Counted from the first letter of the stretch, positions 37,491 to 45,356 are shown. The stretch is DNA of 64,000 nucleotides from an uncultured Dorea sp. (GCA_910584615.1 CAJUAM010000017.1:1-64000), one strand, 5' to 3'. The notes: generated by a model not told the origin, from the sequence alone. Program-made: numbers and translations.

Positions 37491-39106
37491 GAGAATAGAG
37501 CCAGAAGGAATAAGCATATTATGATGCCGACAATAAGAATACTGAGCCGTATAACAAATTGCGCTGCTTTTTTCTTTCTGATCTTTCCGCTGTGGGGTGA
37601 TTTCTCCTGAGATAAGAGAAATGCCATATAATAGTCACGGCTTAGATTATAATCGAATTTAAGGGCTTTATTTTTGGAAAGCTGTGTATATTGTAAAAAG
37701 GCATTCCAATCCCTGCAGATGGCTTTCCAGCCATTTAAAATTTCCTCTTTCATATTAGCTGACGGAGAGTGGGTAAAGAACCCAATGTCTGAACGATAGC
37801 GGTTTAAATTCTGATAGACAGGATCTGTCTGTTTTCCATAAAAGCTTTCGAGCGATTTTTTAAGCCCTGCCAGAGCAGCGCTTCTGGCATCATGGTTCTC
37901 GTTATAGGAATCTATCATATACCGGTATATTTTCTGAAAACTGTCTGCCTGATATGCAGGGGTCAGGCTCTGATTCCTGTATTCGGGAGTCTGCTTTAAA
38001 CTCTGGGCGTTCTGAAAAAAATATTCCTGCGCATAAATGCCCATCGCATATTTCAAAGCAGATGCGGTTCCTTCCTTAAGACCCGCCTGTTCGATAAATG
38101 TCTGTGCCTTCAAAGATGATATCCCTGCTGAGAAGCCAAGATATTCCTCGCTGGTGTAAGGGAGTTTTTCCGGCTTTGTCTGCAGAAAATTCTGGTTCAT
38201 ATATTGGATAAAATTCTGTGCCTGTCTGATATCGCGAAGAGTAAATACTTTACCTCCTGTGAGATATCCGCCGCGCTGAAGAACTTCAGCGGCTCTTGTT
38301 GAGCTTCTTTCAGACTTTCCTACAAAAGACTGGTATTGCGTGTTTATCCGTGCTTTTGTATCTCTTTGATAAATGACTCCCTGTGTAAGTTTTTGTCCTG
38401 ACCCTTTTTGATCTAAGTTCTGGGCGAAAGAGCCTGTGCCTCCAAAGGAAGGATTTTGGTTTTGTGAAGTTAAGGGCTTTCGCTCTGCCATGTTTTCAAA
38501 TAAACCATTAATGAGCGCTTCCCCGGAATCAGGCCGTCCGTACTGCCCGAGAAATTCAAGGAGTTCTTGAAAGTGTTCGGTTACTAACTGACGGAGCGCA
38601 TTCAAAGTAAGGGCATCAAGCTGTGCCATCAACTGCAGCTGCAGGCTGCCTGTATAGTTGGAGAGAATATCCTTTAATAGGGACTGGAATATGGAGTGTA
38701 TATGATTTAAATTGCCCTGCACAGATAATGAGGAGTCATATTTCCAGTGAAGCATTTCTGACAGTTTCCGGTCCAGGATTCTTGCATTAGCTGCTTCTTT
38801 GTCTGGGTCTGTGTATTCATCATCTTTCGTAGATTCTAATTCCGCGCGATCTTGCTGCTTTTGGTTTTTGGCGATTTCTTCTTCCTTGGCAAGTGCTGCA
38901 TTTAAGATCGTTTCTCCTGCGCGTATTTCTTCCAAAGAAGCTTCCAGTTCCGCGAATTGTCCATCAACCGGTATTTCCTGCCCAGAACCTGTTAAGTTAT
39001 CTGTACCTTGCTGTGAAGGCGGCACAGGGATCAGGGGTTTAGGCGGATTCTGCGCTGCTGGATTAGTAGTGATGATATGTTTATTTGCTGTATATTGGAT
39101 ATCCAT
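37487..39106 (-). CDS. tail-anchored protein of unknown function
   Basis: A 539-residue protein with no signal peptide. Residues 1-45 are Pro/Gln-rich, residues about 50-110 are acidic with likely coiled coil, the middle is Gln/Asn-rich and helical, and a single hydrophobic segment occupies the last 23 residues after 'KIRKKKAAQF', so it should be anchored by its C-terminus with its bulk in the cytoplasm. I do not recognise a family. The promoter region is shared with the divergent lipoprotein gene. Confidence 0.75.
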   Translation of the reverse strand: MDIQYTANKHIITTNPAAQNPPKPLIPVPPSQQGTDNLTGSGQEIPVDGQFAELEASLEEIRAGETILNAALAKEEEIAKNQKQQDRAELESTKDDEYTDPDKEAANARILDRKLSEMLHWKYDSSLSVQGNLNHIHSIFQSLLKDILSNYTGSLQLQLMAQLDALTLNALRQLVTEHFQELLEFLGQYGRPDSGEALINGLFENMAERKPLTSQNQNPSFGGTGSFAQNLDQKGSGQKLTQGVIYQRDTKARINTQYQSFVGKSERSSTRAAEVLQRGGYLTGGKVFTLRDIRQAQNFIQYMNQNFLQTKPEKLPYTSEEYLGFSAGISSLKAQTFIEQAGLKEGTASALKYAMGIYAQEYFFQNAQSLKQTPEYRNQSLTPAYQADSFQKIYRYMIDSYNENHDARSAALAGLKKSLESFYGKQTDPVYQNLNRYRSDIGFFTHSPSANMKEEILNGWKAICRDWNAFLQYTQLSKNKALKFDYNLSRDYYMAFLLSQEKSPHSGKIRKKKAAQFVIRLSILIVGIIICLFLLALFS

Positions 39107-39152
39107 AGGTATGTCACCCCCTTTTATATATTATCGGCAGAATACGGTAAAA

Positions 39153-39208
39153 CTTGAAAATCACAATACTTTTTTCTATGCATACAATATATTGTTATGA
39201 TTTTCAAG
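39153..39208. repeat. inverted repeat before the lipoprotein gene
   Basis: An 11-bp perfect inverted repeat (39153-39163 and 39198-39208) with further matching bases inside, 34 bases apart, overlaps the start of the AAGGAGG site of the lipoprotein gene. It could be an operator or an RNA hairpin that hides the ribosome site. Confidence 0.5.
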
Positions 39209-39217
39209 GAGGATATT

Positions 39218-39508
39218 ATGAAGAAAAGAGTGTATGCTGTATTGTTGGCTGCTGTTATGGCTGTTATGTCTCTAACGGCGTGTACTGGCAAAGATGAGGC
39301 GAAAAAAACGACAGAAGATACGACAGAAGAAGTAAAATCCCAAGAAGATACGTCCCAGGAGGGAATGCTTCCGGCTACAACGAAAGTAGTATTAAACGAG
39401 GTTGCGCATTCTATCTTTTATGCCCCGATGTATGTGGCGATTGAAGAGGGGTATTTTGCGGAAGAAGGGATAGATTTGGAACTTGTGACCGGATTTGGGG
39501 CAATATAG
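39218..39508 (+). pseudogene. NMT1-type ABC substrate-binding lipoprotein, truncated by prophage
   Basis: Ninety-six residues remain of a protein that normally has over 300. The signal peptide with lipobox 'LTAC' (residues 15-23) and an acidic linker are followed by 'VVLNEVAHSIFYAPMYVAIE' and 'GYFAEEGIDLELVTGFGA', the start of an NMT1/THI5-like domain of thiamine-precursor or nitrate/sulfonate binding proteins. The frame then ends within two codons. The rest should lie beyond the right end of the prophage. ATG at 39218 has AAGGAGG. Whether a fragment is secreted is unknown. Confidence 0.85.
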
Positions 39509-39510
39509 TT
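39491..39510. other. probable attL junction
   Basis: The reading frame of the NMT1 gene matches its family up to 'GFGA' (39491-39502) and then stops. Prophage sequence and a serine recombinase gene begin within 25 bases. The exact 2-3-base core cannot be fixed without the right end. Confidence 0.6.
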
Positions 39511-39528
39511 AGTACAAGACAAAGCAAA

Positions 39529-40920
39529 TTAAAGAAAATCCACATACTTTACTGTATAATCGTCTTTCAGATAAATCTCTTTGATAGTACAGCGCCAGAA
39601 TGAACGTTGATTTTCGGGTGTTAATTTCTGATACATATTCTTAAGATCTGTCTTTAGCAGTTCCTCCAGATCAGAATAATCCTTCTGCGGCTGTGGGCGG
39701 ATCTCAAGCAGAGATTTCAATTCCTGCTCGATCCGGCTATATTCTTTGTTATAATAATCCCATTCTATCCGTGACTTCTGAAAAAGGAGATTTAACCTTT
39801 CAAGTTCTTTTTGGAGTTTTTCCGGGGTTTTGGTATTTTTTGTTTTCATTTTTTGTTCTCTGATCTTGCCATATCGGATCTGATATTTTTCATATTCCAT
39901 GGACAAATTGTCAAGCAGGTATTTCTCAATAAGGTTCTGGCTTACCCTGTGCCGGTTTTTACAGAGCCGGTCAAGCATTGCTTTATTACAGCGATAATAG
40001 CAATAAGTACGCTTTTCACCCGTTTTCCGGTTGATGATAGAAGAACAGCCGGTACCTACAAGTTTTTGACCGCATACAGGGCAGTGTATCAGACCAGAAA
40101 AAAGGTAAACTCTTCCAGAAGGAGTGCGTTTAACATTTTTCTGAGAAATATTCTGAAGTTCGCTCCATTCCTGTTCCGTGAGATAAGCAGGGCAGTAAGG
40201 AAAGCCCCGGTATGTACCTTTGTAGAACTCGCTGGAGAGCATAGTACGCAGCATACTATAAGAAAAGTCTGTATCATATTTATCTTGCATATATCTGACA
40301 GTGCCGGTTTTTGATTGATGTTTCTGAAAATACTGAAAGAAATCTTTCACCATATGTTCGGTATCCGGATCTTTGATCATACATTTGCGCCCGTCTACTA
40401 TACTGGATTTATAGCCTATGGGCATGTTTGCCTCACCAAAGATCAGCTTGCCCTGACGGATAGAAGCCTCATTGACAAATCGGATACGTTCTGATGTTGT
40501 GTCAACCTCATTCTGGCCAATGGACAAGACAACATTAAGCTGCAGCCTCCCATCACGGGTTTCCATGTTAATTCCTGGTTCAGATACGGAGATCCAGTGA
40601 ACATCATGTGCATCCAGAATATCCTGAACCTTGTAAAAATCTGACAGGTTACGAAACCATCTGTCGAGCCGCCAGAAGATAATAACATCAATTTTACCGG
40701 TTTTTACATCCTCAAGGAGAGAATGTATAGCCTTTCGCTTTTTTAGCTCTTTGCGGGCGGTTTTGCCTTCATCAGCATACACTCCCGCAATGACCATATC
40801 ATGTTCGGCAGCATAGCGTTCCAGATATTCCCGTTGCGCCTGAAGGGATTTGCCGTGTATCATCTGTTCTGCTGTAGAAACTCTTATGTATACGGCGCAG
40901 CGTTTGATTTTTTCAGACAT
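39529..40920 (-). CDS. large serine recombinase (phage integrase)
   Basis: A 463-residue site-specific recombinase. The resolvase-type catalytic domain has the nucleophile serine in 'YIRVSTAEQ' near residue 13 and the arginine-rich 'FWRLDRWFRN' near 82. A recombinase domain ('MPIGYKS' onward), a zinc ribbon ('CPVCGQKL' and a later Cys pair) and a C-terminal coiled coil near residues 350-420 follow. This layout is the integrase of phages such as phiC31 and A118. It sits right at attL and is transcribed toward the junction. Confidence 0.95.
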   Translation of the reverse strand: MSEKIKRCAVYIRVSTAEQMIHGKSLQAQREYLERYAAEHDMVIAGVYADEGKTARKELKKRKAIHSLLEDVKTGKIDVIIFWRLDRWFRNLSDFYKVQDILDAHDVHWISVSEPGINMETRDGRLQLNVVLSIGQNEVDTTSERIRFVNEASIRQGKLIFGEANMPIGYKSSIVDGRKCMIKDPDTEHMVKDFFQYFQKHQSKTGTVRYMQDKYDTDFSYSMLRTMLSSEFYKGTYRGFPYCPAYLTEQEWSELQNISQKNVKRTPSGRVYLFSGLIHCPVCGQKLVGTGCSSIINRKTGEKRTYCYYRCNKAMLDRLCKNRHRVSQNLIEKYLLDNLSMEYEKYQIRYGKIREQKMKTKNTKTPEKLQKELERLNLLFQKSRIEWDYYNKEYSRIEQELKSLLEIRPQPQKDYSDLEELLKTDLKNMYQKLTPENQRSFWRCTIKEIYLKDDYTVKYVDFL

Positions 40921-41010
40921 TCATGTCACCTTCCTTTGGTAAATGTATGTAAAAATGGGTATAAAAATAACACCTGTACAGATGCCAAAGGTTTGTGATA
41001 TAATCTATTT

Positions 41011-41092
41011 GTTAGTTAGGTTATATCGCTTTTGGCGGTATACAGTCTATATTTTATGAACCGTTCGGTGCTGGTAACACTGGACGGTTTTG
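41011..41092 (+). ncRNA. candidate small RNA with intrinsic terminator
   Basis: Between two leftward genes the plus strand carries TGTACA-N18-TATAAT (40975-41004), then a hairpin (41022-41029 with 41035-41042, loop TTTTG), then a 10-bp stem with two G-T pairs (41060-41069 and 41077-41086) followed by TTTTGTTTTT. No reading frame fits inside. This is the promoter-hairpin-terminator layout of a short RNA of about 80 bases. Expression and target are not known. Confidence 0.45.
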
Positions 41093-41123
41093 TTTTTACT
41101 CATATTTTCAAAATAGCAATATA

Positions 41124-41669
41124 TTACTTCAGCAATTCTGATATGATAATGTGTAAATCTTCATACACACATGCAGAGATATCATCATCGAAACTGTATT
41201 GATTTGATTTTTTGTCATTTTCCAAATCATATACCATAACAGACAGCTTTTGGGGGTTTATGATCCAGTATTCTCTAACTCCGGCAGTACGATATTTAAA
41301 AAGTTTGACCCCGTAATCGTGTTGTGGGTTAGATGGGGAAGTAACTTCAATTATCCAATCCGGAGCCCCATTGCATCCCTTTTCATCTAGCTTGCTCTTG
41401 TCACAGATGACGGACACATCGGGTTCAACATAATTACTGTCGTCTTTATTTAAAAACACTGCAAACGGTGCGAGAAAGACTTCGCAGTTTCCTTTTTTCT
41501 TATCAATATAGTCAGAAATTTTCCTGGCAATGGCGTAAGAAATTCTTTGGTGATTAGTGTTTGGCGGTGCCATATCATAGATTTGACCATCAATTAGCTC
41601 TGCGCGTTTGCCATCCGGAAGAGCGTAGATATCATCAATTGTATAAAGTTTTTCCTGTGGTAATGCCAT
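41124..41669 (-). CDS. Uma2 (DUF820) family endonuclease-like protein
   Basis: A 181-residue protein of the Uma2 family with a PD-(D/E)XK-like fold. Visible family blocks are 'LPDGKRAELIDGQIYDMAPP' near residue 17, 'VEPDVSVICDKSK' near 82 and 'APDWIIEVTSPSN' near 100, which contain the conserved Glu, Asp and Glu of the nuclease core. The role of these proteins is unknown. It is common in cyanobacteria and in Clostridial mobile regions. Confidence 0.87.
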   Translation of the reverse strand: MALPQEKLYTIDDIYALPDGKRAELIDGQIYDMAPPNTNHQRISYAIARKISDYIDKKKGNCEVFLAPFAVFLNKDDSNYVEPDVSVICDKSKLDEKGCNGAPDWIIEVTSPSNPQHDYGVKLFKYRTAGVREYWIINPQKLSVMVYDLENDKKSNQYSFDDDISACVYEDLHIIISELLK

Positions 41670-41741
41670 TATGCGAACCCCCTTTTTTGTTTTTACAGTA
41701 CAATCCGGCCACTCGGTATTATTATTTATCTTTCATGTATA

Positions 41742-42710
41742 TCAATAACAAACCTTACATGAACGTTTTTTCGGACACTTGGATACAGATCCACTCTTTA
41801 TTGATTTGGAACGGCTAAGAGAAGGACACTTTTTTGTGCTATGGTAAACGCTACCGCCAGAAGTCCAGTATACGGTCTTACTTTTAGAAGGAGTACTGGA
41901 AGCTTTCTTCTTGTTAGAGACTTTTATTGTACAAGTTGCTTTCTTTCCGGATTTCATTGTAACTGTGATTTTAGATGTTCCTTTTTTCTTGGCAGTAATC
42001 TTTCCCTTCTTCGATACGGTGGCCACTTTCTTATTACTTGACTTCCAGCTTTTTACAGAATCACCTTTTGCAAAAGATACCTTTAGTGTTTGTTTTTGAG
42101 ATTTCTTCAAACTTACGGTTTTCTTAGGAAATTTCGCAAACGGTTTTAATTTCGCAATAGCTTTAGTCTCTTCTTTCATGCAGACATAGCAGGAGCGTTC
42201 TTGTTTGCCTTTTTTGAAAACAGTAGCCCCTTTTACTGCATACCACTTTGACCAGTCATGGGCTTTGGGATTTTTTGGTATTACTTTAGTTTGTTCTTTA
42301 TAACAGTCTTTGCAGGTTCTATAAGACTCCCCATCATTTAAACAATCAGGAGCTGTATAAACTTCCCAATTAGACCAATTATGAACACCGGTAGCGGGAA
42401 TATCTTTCCATTCGTCTTTGTAACATTCAGAACATTCTCTTCTCATAGACCCGTTTTCAGCACAAGTTGCCTCATATTCAACTTCCCAATCAGACCATTT
42501 ATGGATACCGGTAGCAGGGATTTTTCTTTCATCCCAGTCGTAACATTTAGAACAAGTTCTCGTTTCATACCCATCATCGGTACATGTTGCGTTATATGAT
42601 ACCTCCCAGTTGGACCACTGATGATCACAAACGTCTTCAGCAGATACAGCTAACGGAAAGCAAAGCATAGCTGCAACAGCAATAAGAAATTTTGATACAT
42701 TCTTTTTCAT
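41742..42710 (-). CDS. secreted CxxC-repeat protein with Big_2 domain
   Basis: A 322-residue protein with a signal peptide (residues 1-24). Residues about 29-180 form four tandem units of about 40-50 residues built on 'H-x-W-S-x-W-E-V', a Cys, then 'R-x-C-x-x-C' and 'IPATG', which could bind zinc or form disulfides. A bacterial Ig-like Big_2 region ('SWKSSNKKVATVSKKGKITA' area, about 205-265) and a Cys-rich tail ending 'SCKVCY' follow. Surface display or binding is likely. It shares its leader block with two other leftward genes. Confidence 0.85.
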   Translation of the reverse strand: MKKNVSKFLIAVAAMLCFPLAVSAEDVCDHQWSNWEVSYNATCTDDGYETRTCSKCYDWDERKIPATGIHKWSDWEVEYEATCAENGSMRRECSECYKDEWKDIPATGVHNWSNWEVYTAPDCLNDGESYRTCKDCYKEQTKVIPKNPKAHDWSKWYAVKGATVFKKGKQERSCYVCMKEETKAIAKLKPFAKFPKKTVSLKKSQKQTLKVSFAKGDSVKSWKSSNKKVATVSKKGKITAKKKGTSKITVTMKSGKKATCTIKVSNKKKASSTPSKSKTVYWTSGGSVYHSTKKCPSLSRSKSIKSGSVSKCPKKRSCKVCY

Positions 42711-42716
42711 TTATTT

Positions 42717-42766
42717 TTCCTCTTTTCTTTTGTATTTATAGCAATAGCGCTCCAGTCATACACTAT
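42717..42766 (-). promoter_or_regulatory. shared leader block, copy A
   Basis: Copy A of a conserved block before the CxxC-repeat gene. On the minus strand it has TTGATG-N18-TATGAC (42755-42784) and the downstream AAAAGAAAAGAGG ribosome site. Its 5' part is replaced by a piece of an XRE gene tail. Confidence 0.7.
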
Positions 42767-42787
42767 TTTGAGTCACCACATCAATAA
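42767..42787. repeat. 21-base remnant of an XRE gene tail
   Basis: Twenty of 21 bases match the last codons of the XRE gene at 45140-45337 (45317-45337). On the plus strand they encode FESPHQ and a stop, against FESPYQ in the intact gene. It abuts leader copy A. Confidence 0.75.
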
Positions 42788-43019
42788 TTATGCTGCTTGG
42801 GTAGAGTAGTCTATTACAGTTACCGTGATTTCGCTGGAGATTTTTTGGATACCATCAAATATGGACTCAATTTTTTGGCAACCAGGGTGGAAAAATATTC
42901 CTCTCCACATTGGTTGCATTTTTGCAGGGTACATTTTTAATGACAATAACATAGTTATCAATTTTTTCTACATAATCCATAGTAGCTTTTTTTAAAGATC
43001 CACCACAATATACACACAT
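42788..43019 (-). pseudogene. YgiT-type zinc-finger (MqsA-like) protein, two frameshifts
   Basis: The ATG at 43019 begins 'MCVYCGGSLKKATMDYVEK'. The frame breaks after 'IKNVPCK', but restoring one A in each of two A runs (near 42922 and 42880) gives a 77-residue protein with 'CNQCGEEYF' and 'VAKKIESIF' and an end at 42788, the complete YgiT/MqsA zinc-binding type. Such proteins are antitoxin-like partners of DUF4258 or MqsR toxins. Either true decay or homopolymer sequencing error explains it. Confidence 0.75.
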
Positions 43020-43038
43020 GATTATTTCTCCTCTATTT

Positions 43039-43229
43039 TTAATCCCAATTAATAGCATCATGCGGTATGGTGCCATTTTGAACCCGGTCTTTTCTCCCCT
43101 CTAAGAATGCTTCTATTTCATCCAGTTCAGGCTTCTCTTCTGGAATGAATTTTACAATGACTCTGTAAAGAACATCAATATCATTTTATGGAACTAATTC
43201 AATTAAGTTTTTAACATTTCTCTGCTCAT
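43039..43229 (-). pseudogene. small RelB-like/antitoxin-type protein, broken
   Basis: Restoring one A near 43209 gives a 63-residue frame starting 'MSREMLKNLIELVP', then an in-frame TAA, then 'NDIDVLYRVIVKFIPEEK' and an end in 'HDAINWD'. The pattern resembles short proteins that accompany toxin-antitoxin loci in Lachnospiraceae. Both a frameshift and a nonsense codon are present, so it is almost surely dead. It lies 19 bases upstream of the broken YgiT gene. Confidence 0.6.
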
Positions 43230-43291
43230 ACTACCCTCTTACCACTTTTCCCATATATATATTATTGTTTCAATCGCTGAGAAGTTTTGAC

Positions 43292-44266
43292 TTAAGTAGC
43301 AGAATCTATATATGCATCCATTATTTTTTCAGCATATTCTGTGTAAACATCCATTAATTTTTTACTCCATTCTTCATAGGTGTCATAATCATCACCATTT
43401 GAGTACATGATATTTGCCATTTCTTCAATGCCTTCATTGGATATTTCCGCAAGCTTATTTACTTTATCGTTGGATATTTCCGCAAGTTTATTTATATCCC
43501 CGGAATGCTCGGCGGCTTCGTTCTTGTATTCATCAACAAGACCAGGAGTGGCCTCTTTTATTTTTTCTGAATATTCATCTAAAATGCTTTGATAGGAAGC
43601 GTTATCCGTTGAGCTATCATTAGAGGAATCATTCTCAGATAGATTATCATCAAGAGTCTCATCCTCAATGGGTTCCGTTTCATCCTCGTTTTGCACGATG
43701 TTTTCGTTAAATTCTTCTTCAATAACATCAGTGCTTTTTACAGATGAAATGATTTTGTCAAAATATGAATCATAATTGCTTTCGGAAAATGAGGAGAAAG
43801 TTATCATTACAATTCCTTCATAACAGTTAAAGACAACTCCTTGAGTTTTATAATTTGTCTGCTCAATCTCCATATTATAACTAAATTTTTTCATCTTTAT
43901 ATTGTTCGATTCGAAATCTTCGGATTGAAAGCCATCTGTATCATAACCGGAATTCAGTAATCCGTCAGCAAATTCATTAAATGATGTTTCGGTTAGGATA
44001 TCACCGTCTATTTCCTGATAGATTATGTATAACATGCCATCACCGGAACCAATTTCTTTTTTATAGTGATATATTTCAGTATCGCTGTTAGTATCAGGAG
44101 TTTTCCAGGAATCAGGTATTTCGTAAGATAATCCAAAAGTTGTTTCTTGTTGTGAATAGGTTTCTTGTGGATCGTTTTCAGAAGTCGATTGTTCTTGTGT
44201 AGATGAACAGCCAAAGGAGAATATTATTGTAAATAATAATATCATCCCCAAAAGTTTCTTTTTCAT
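43292..44266 (-). CDS. prophage lipoprotein with internal repeats
   Basis: A 324-residue lipoprotein: signal peptide with lipobox 'FSFGC' (Cys near residue 20), a Ser/Thr/Glu linker, then a beta-rich domain (about 45-180, 'FGLSYEIPDSWKTPD' onward) of PsbP-like appearance, an acidic linker, and a helical C-terminus with an 11-residue repeat ('KLAEISN' twice). The DNA repeat is 25 bases at 43437-43461 and 43470-43494. Function unknown; surface exposure is likely. It uses leader copy B. Confidence 0.8.
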   Translation of the reverse strand: MKKKLLGMILLFTIIFSFGCSSTQEQSTSENDPQETYSQQETTFGLSYEIPDSWKTPDTNSDTEIYHYKKEIGSGDGMLYIIYQEIDGDILTETSFNEFADGLLNSGYDTDGFQSEDFESNNIKMKKFSYNMEIEQTNYKTQGVVFNCYEGIVMITFSSFSESNYDSYFDKIISSVKSTDVIEEEFNENIVQNEDETEPIEDETLDDNLSENDSSNDSSTDNASYQSILDEYSEKIKEATPGLVDEYKNEAAEHSGDINKLAEISNDKVNKLAEISNEGIEEMANIMYSNGDDYDTYEEWSKKLMDVYTEYAEKIMDAYIDSAT

Positions 44267-44270
44267 AAAT

Positions 44271-44340
44271 TTTTCCTCTTTTCTTTTGGTTTTATAGTAA
44301 TAGCGTTCTAGTCATACACTATTATTACCTGTATTTTCCA
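44271..44340 (-). promoter_or_regulatory. shared leader block, copy B
   Basis: Copy B, before the lipoprotein gene. On the minus strand TGGAAA-N18-TATGAC (44311-44340) is followed by the common AAAAGAAAAGAGG site. It matches copy C over about 70 bases. Confidence 0.75.
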
Positions 44341-44355
44341 GTAGATATTCGTTTA

Positions 44356-45030
44356 TTAATCAGCAGCTTTTATACAGCGTTCAAAAATTAGAATAGTATT
44401 ATTAATAGTGGCATTTACCCCCAACATGGCATTTTTACCAATCTCGTTTGTAGTTATGGAGTGCAATCGCCATCCATCTAATGCGTAGTTAGTAATAGTA
44501 CTTTCGAGATCGGCTTTGCTTGTTTTGCCAAGTATCTCAGAATCGGATATGATTTCAACTTTATACTCATAAAAGGCATTTTTAAGAAGTTGCTCATTTT
44601 TTCTTAAACTAATTTCCTTTCTCTGTTCGGGTGTAAAATGATATTCTTCTATTGAATATCCGCAAAAATCACACACAGAATTTCCCTGATAAATAAGGTG
44701 TTTACAAATGGGGCATATTTGATTAGTGGGTTCAGCTTTCGCTGGGGCATTATCTATTTCTGTGATTTCTTTTTGGGAGAATTTTTCATTTGCTTCTTGT
44801 AAATACTTCTCAATAATTGTTTTGTATTCTTGAGGAGTTTCCTTGCTTATATACAGTAAGTCTTGTTTATATTTTTCAAACTCTTTTCTGTCTAATGACG
44901 CAATGGATTGATCTAATTTTTTAAAAAATGTTCCACAATTATTGCAAACAATTAAATCGCGTCCAGTATATGGCTCTTTCCCGCCGCCCATTAATCCACA
45001 CGATTTTCCACAAATAGAACAATTTGCCAT
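44356..45030 (-). CDS. zinc-ribbon protein with DUF4428- and DUF4177-like domains
   Basis: A 224-residue soluble protein. The N-terminal 'CSICGKSCGLMGG' with 'CNNCG' near residue 30 resembles DUF4428; a second zinc ribbon 'CPICKHLIY' with 'CDFCGYS' lies near 105-125; the C-terminal 'YEYKVEIISDSE' to 'ILIFER' is DUF4177-like. Proteins with this combination occur in Firmicutes mobile regions without known role. It uses leader copy C and stands divergently from the XRE gene at 45140. Confidence 0.8.
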   Translation of the reverse strand: MANCSICGKSCGLMGGGKEPYTGRDLIVCNNCGTFFKKLDQSIASLDRKEFEKYKQDLLYISKETPQEYKTIIEKYLQEANEKFSQKEITEIDNAPAKAEPTNQICPICKHLIYQGNSVCDFCGYSIEEYHFTPEQRKEISLRKNEQLLKNAFYEYKVEIISDSEILGKTSKADLESTITNYALDGWRLHSITTNEIGKNAMLGVNATINNTILIFERCIKAAD

Positions 45031-45036
45031 AATTAT

Positions 45037-45113
45037 ACCCTCTTTTCTTTTGTTTTTATTGTAACAGCGCTCCAGTCATACGCCATTATTACCATTATTT
45101 TCCAATAATCTTT
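45037..45113 (-). promoter_or_regulatory. shared leader block, copy C
   Basis: Copy C, before the zinc-ribbon gene. TGGAAA-N18-TATGAC on the minus strand (45075-45104) and the same downstream leader and ribosome site. It faces the divergent XRE gene 27 bases away. Confidence 0.75.
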
Positions 45114-45139
45114 TAAAAATAGTAGTGTAAAATAATTAT

Positions 45140-45337
45140 ATGAAAATACTACTTAATCAAGTAATGTATAAGAAAAACTTAACTACTCGTCAAGCTTCAT
45201 TATTGACAGGAGTCCCACGATCTACCATAGCGGATATCATCACTGGAAGAAGTATGCCGCGGATTGATACTTTAGAACAATTGGCAGCAGGACTAAAAGT
45301 CAGTATTAACGATTTATTTGAGTCACCATATCAATAA
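45140..45337 (+). CDS. XRE-family regulator, divergent from leader C
   Basis: A 65-residue protein that is almost only a Cro/C1 helix-turn-helix ('TTRQASLLTGVPRSTIADI', residues 15-33). No Shine-Dalgarno site precedes the ATG, so translation may be leaderless or weak. A tail remnant of a second copy of this gene lies beside leader A, suggesting that this regulator and the leader formed a unit that was duplicated. It may control the three leader genes. Confidence 0.8.
   Translation: MKILLNQVMYKKNLTTRQASLLTGVPRSTIADIITGRSMPRIDTLEQLAAGLKVSINDLFESPYQ
45317..45337. repeat. intact partner of the 21-base repeat
   Basis: The last seven codons of the XRE gene, repeated with one mismatch at 42767-42787. 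Confidence 0.75.
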
Positions 45338-45338
45338 G

Positions 45339-45356
45339 TGTCCGAGAACTCGGACA
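45339..45356. promoter_or_regulatory. 7-4-7 palindrome after the XRE gene
   Basis: TGTCCGA-GAAC-TCGGACA, directly after the XRE stop. There is no T tract, so an operator is as likely as a terminator. Confidence 0.5.

Noticed and set aside
42230..42640. Regularly spaced repeats that could suggest a CRISPR array
   Set aside because: They code in frame for the CxxC protein repeats and diverge at the DNA level, with no constant spacer length.
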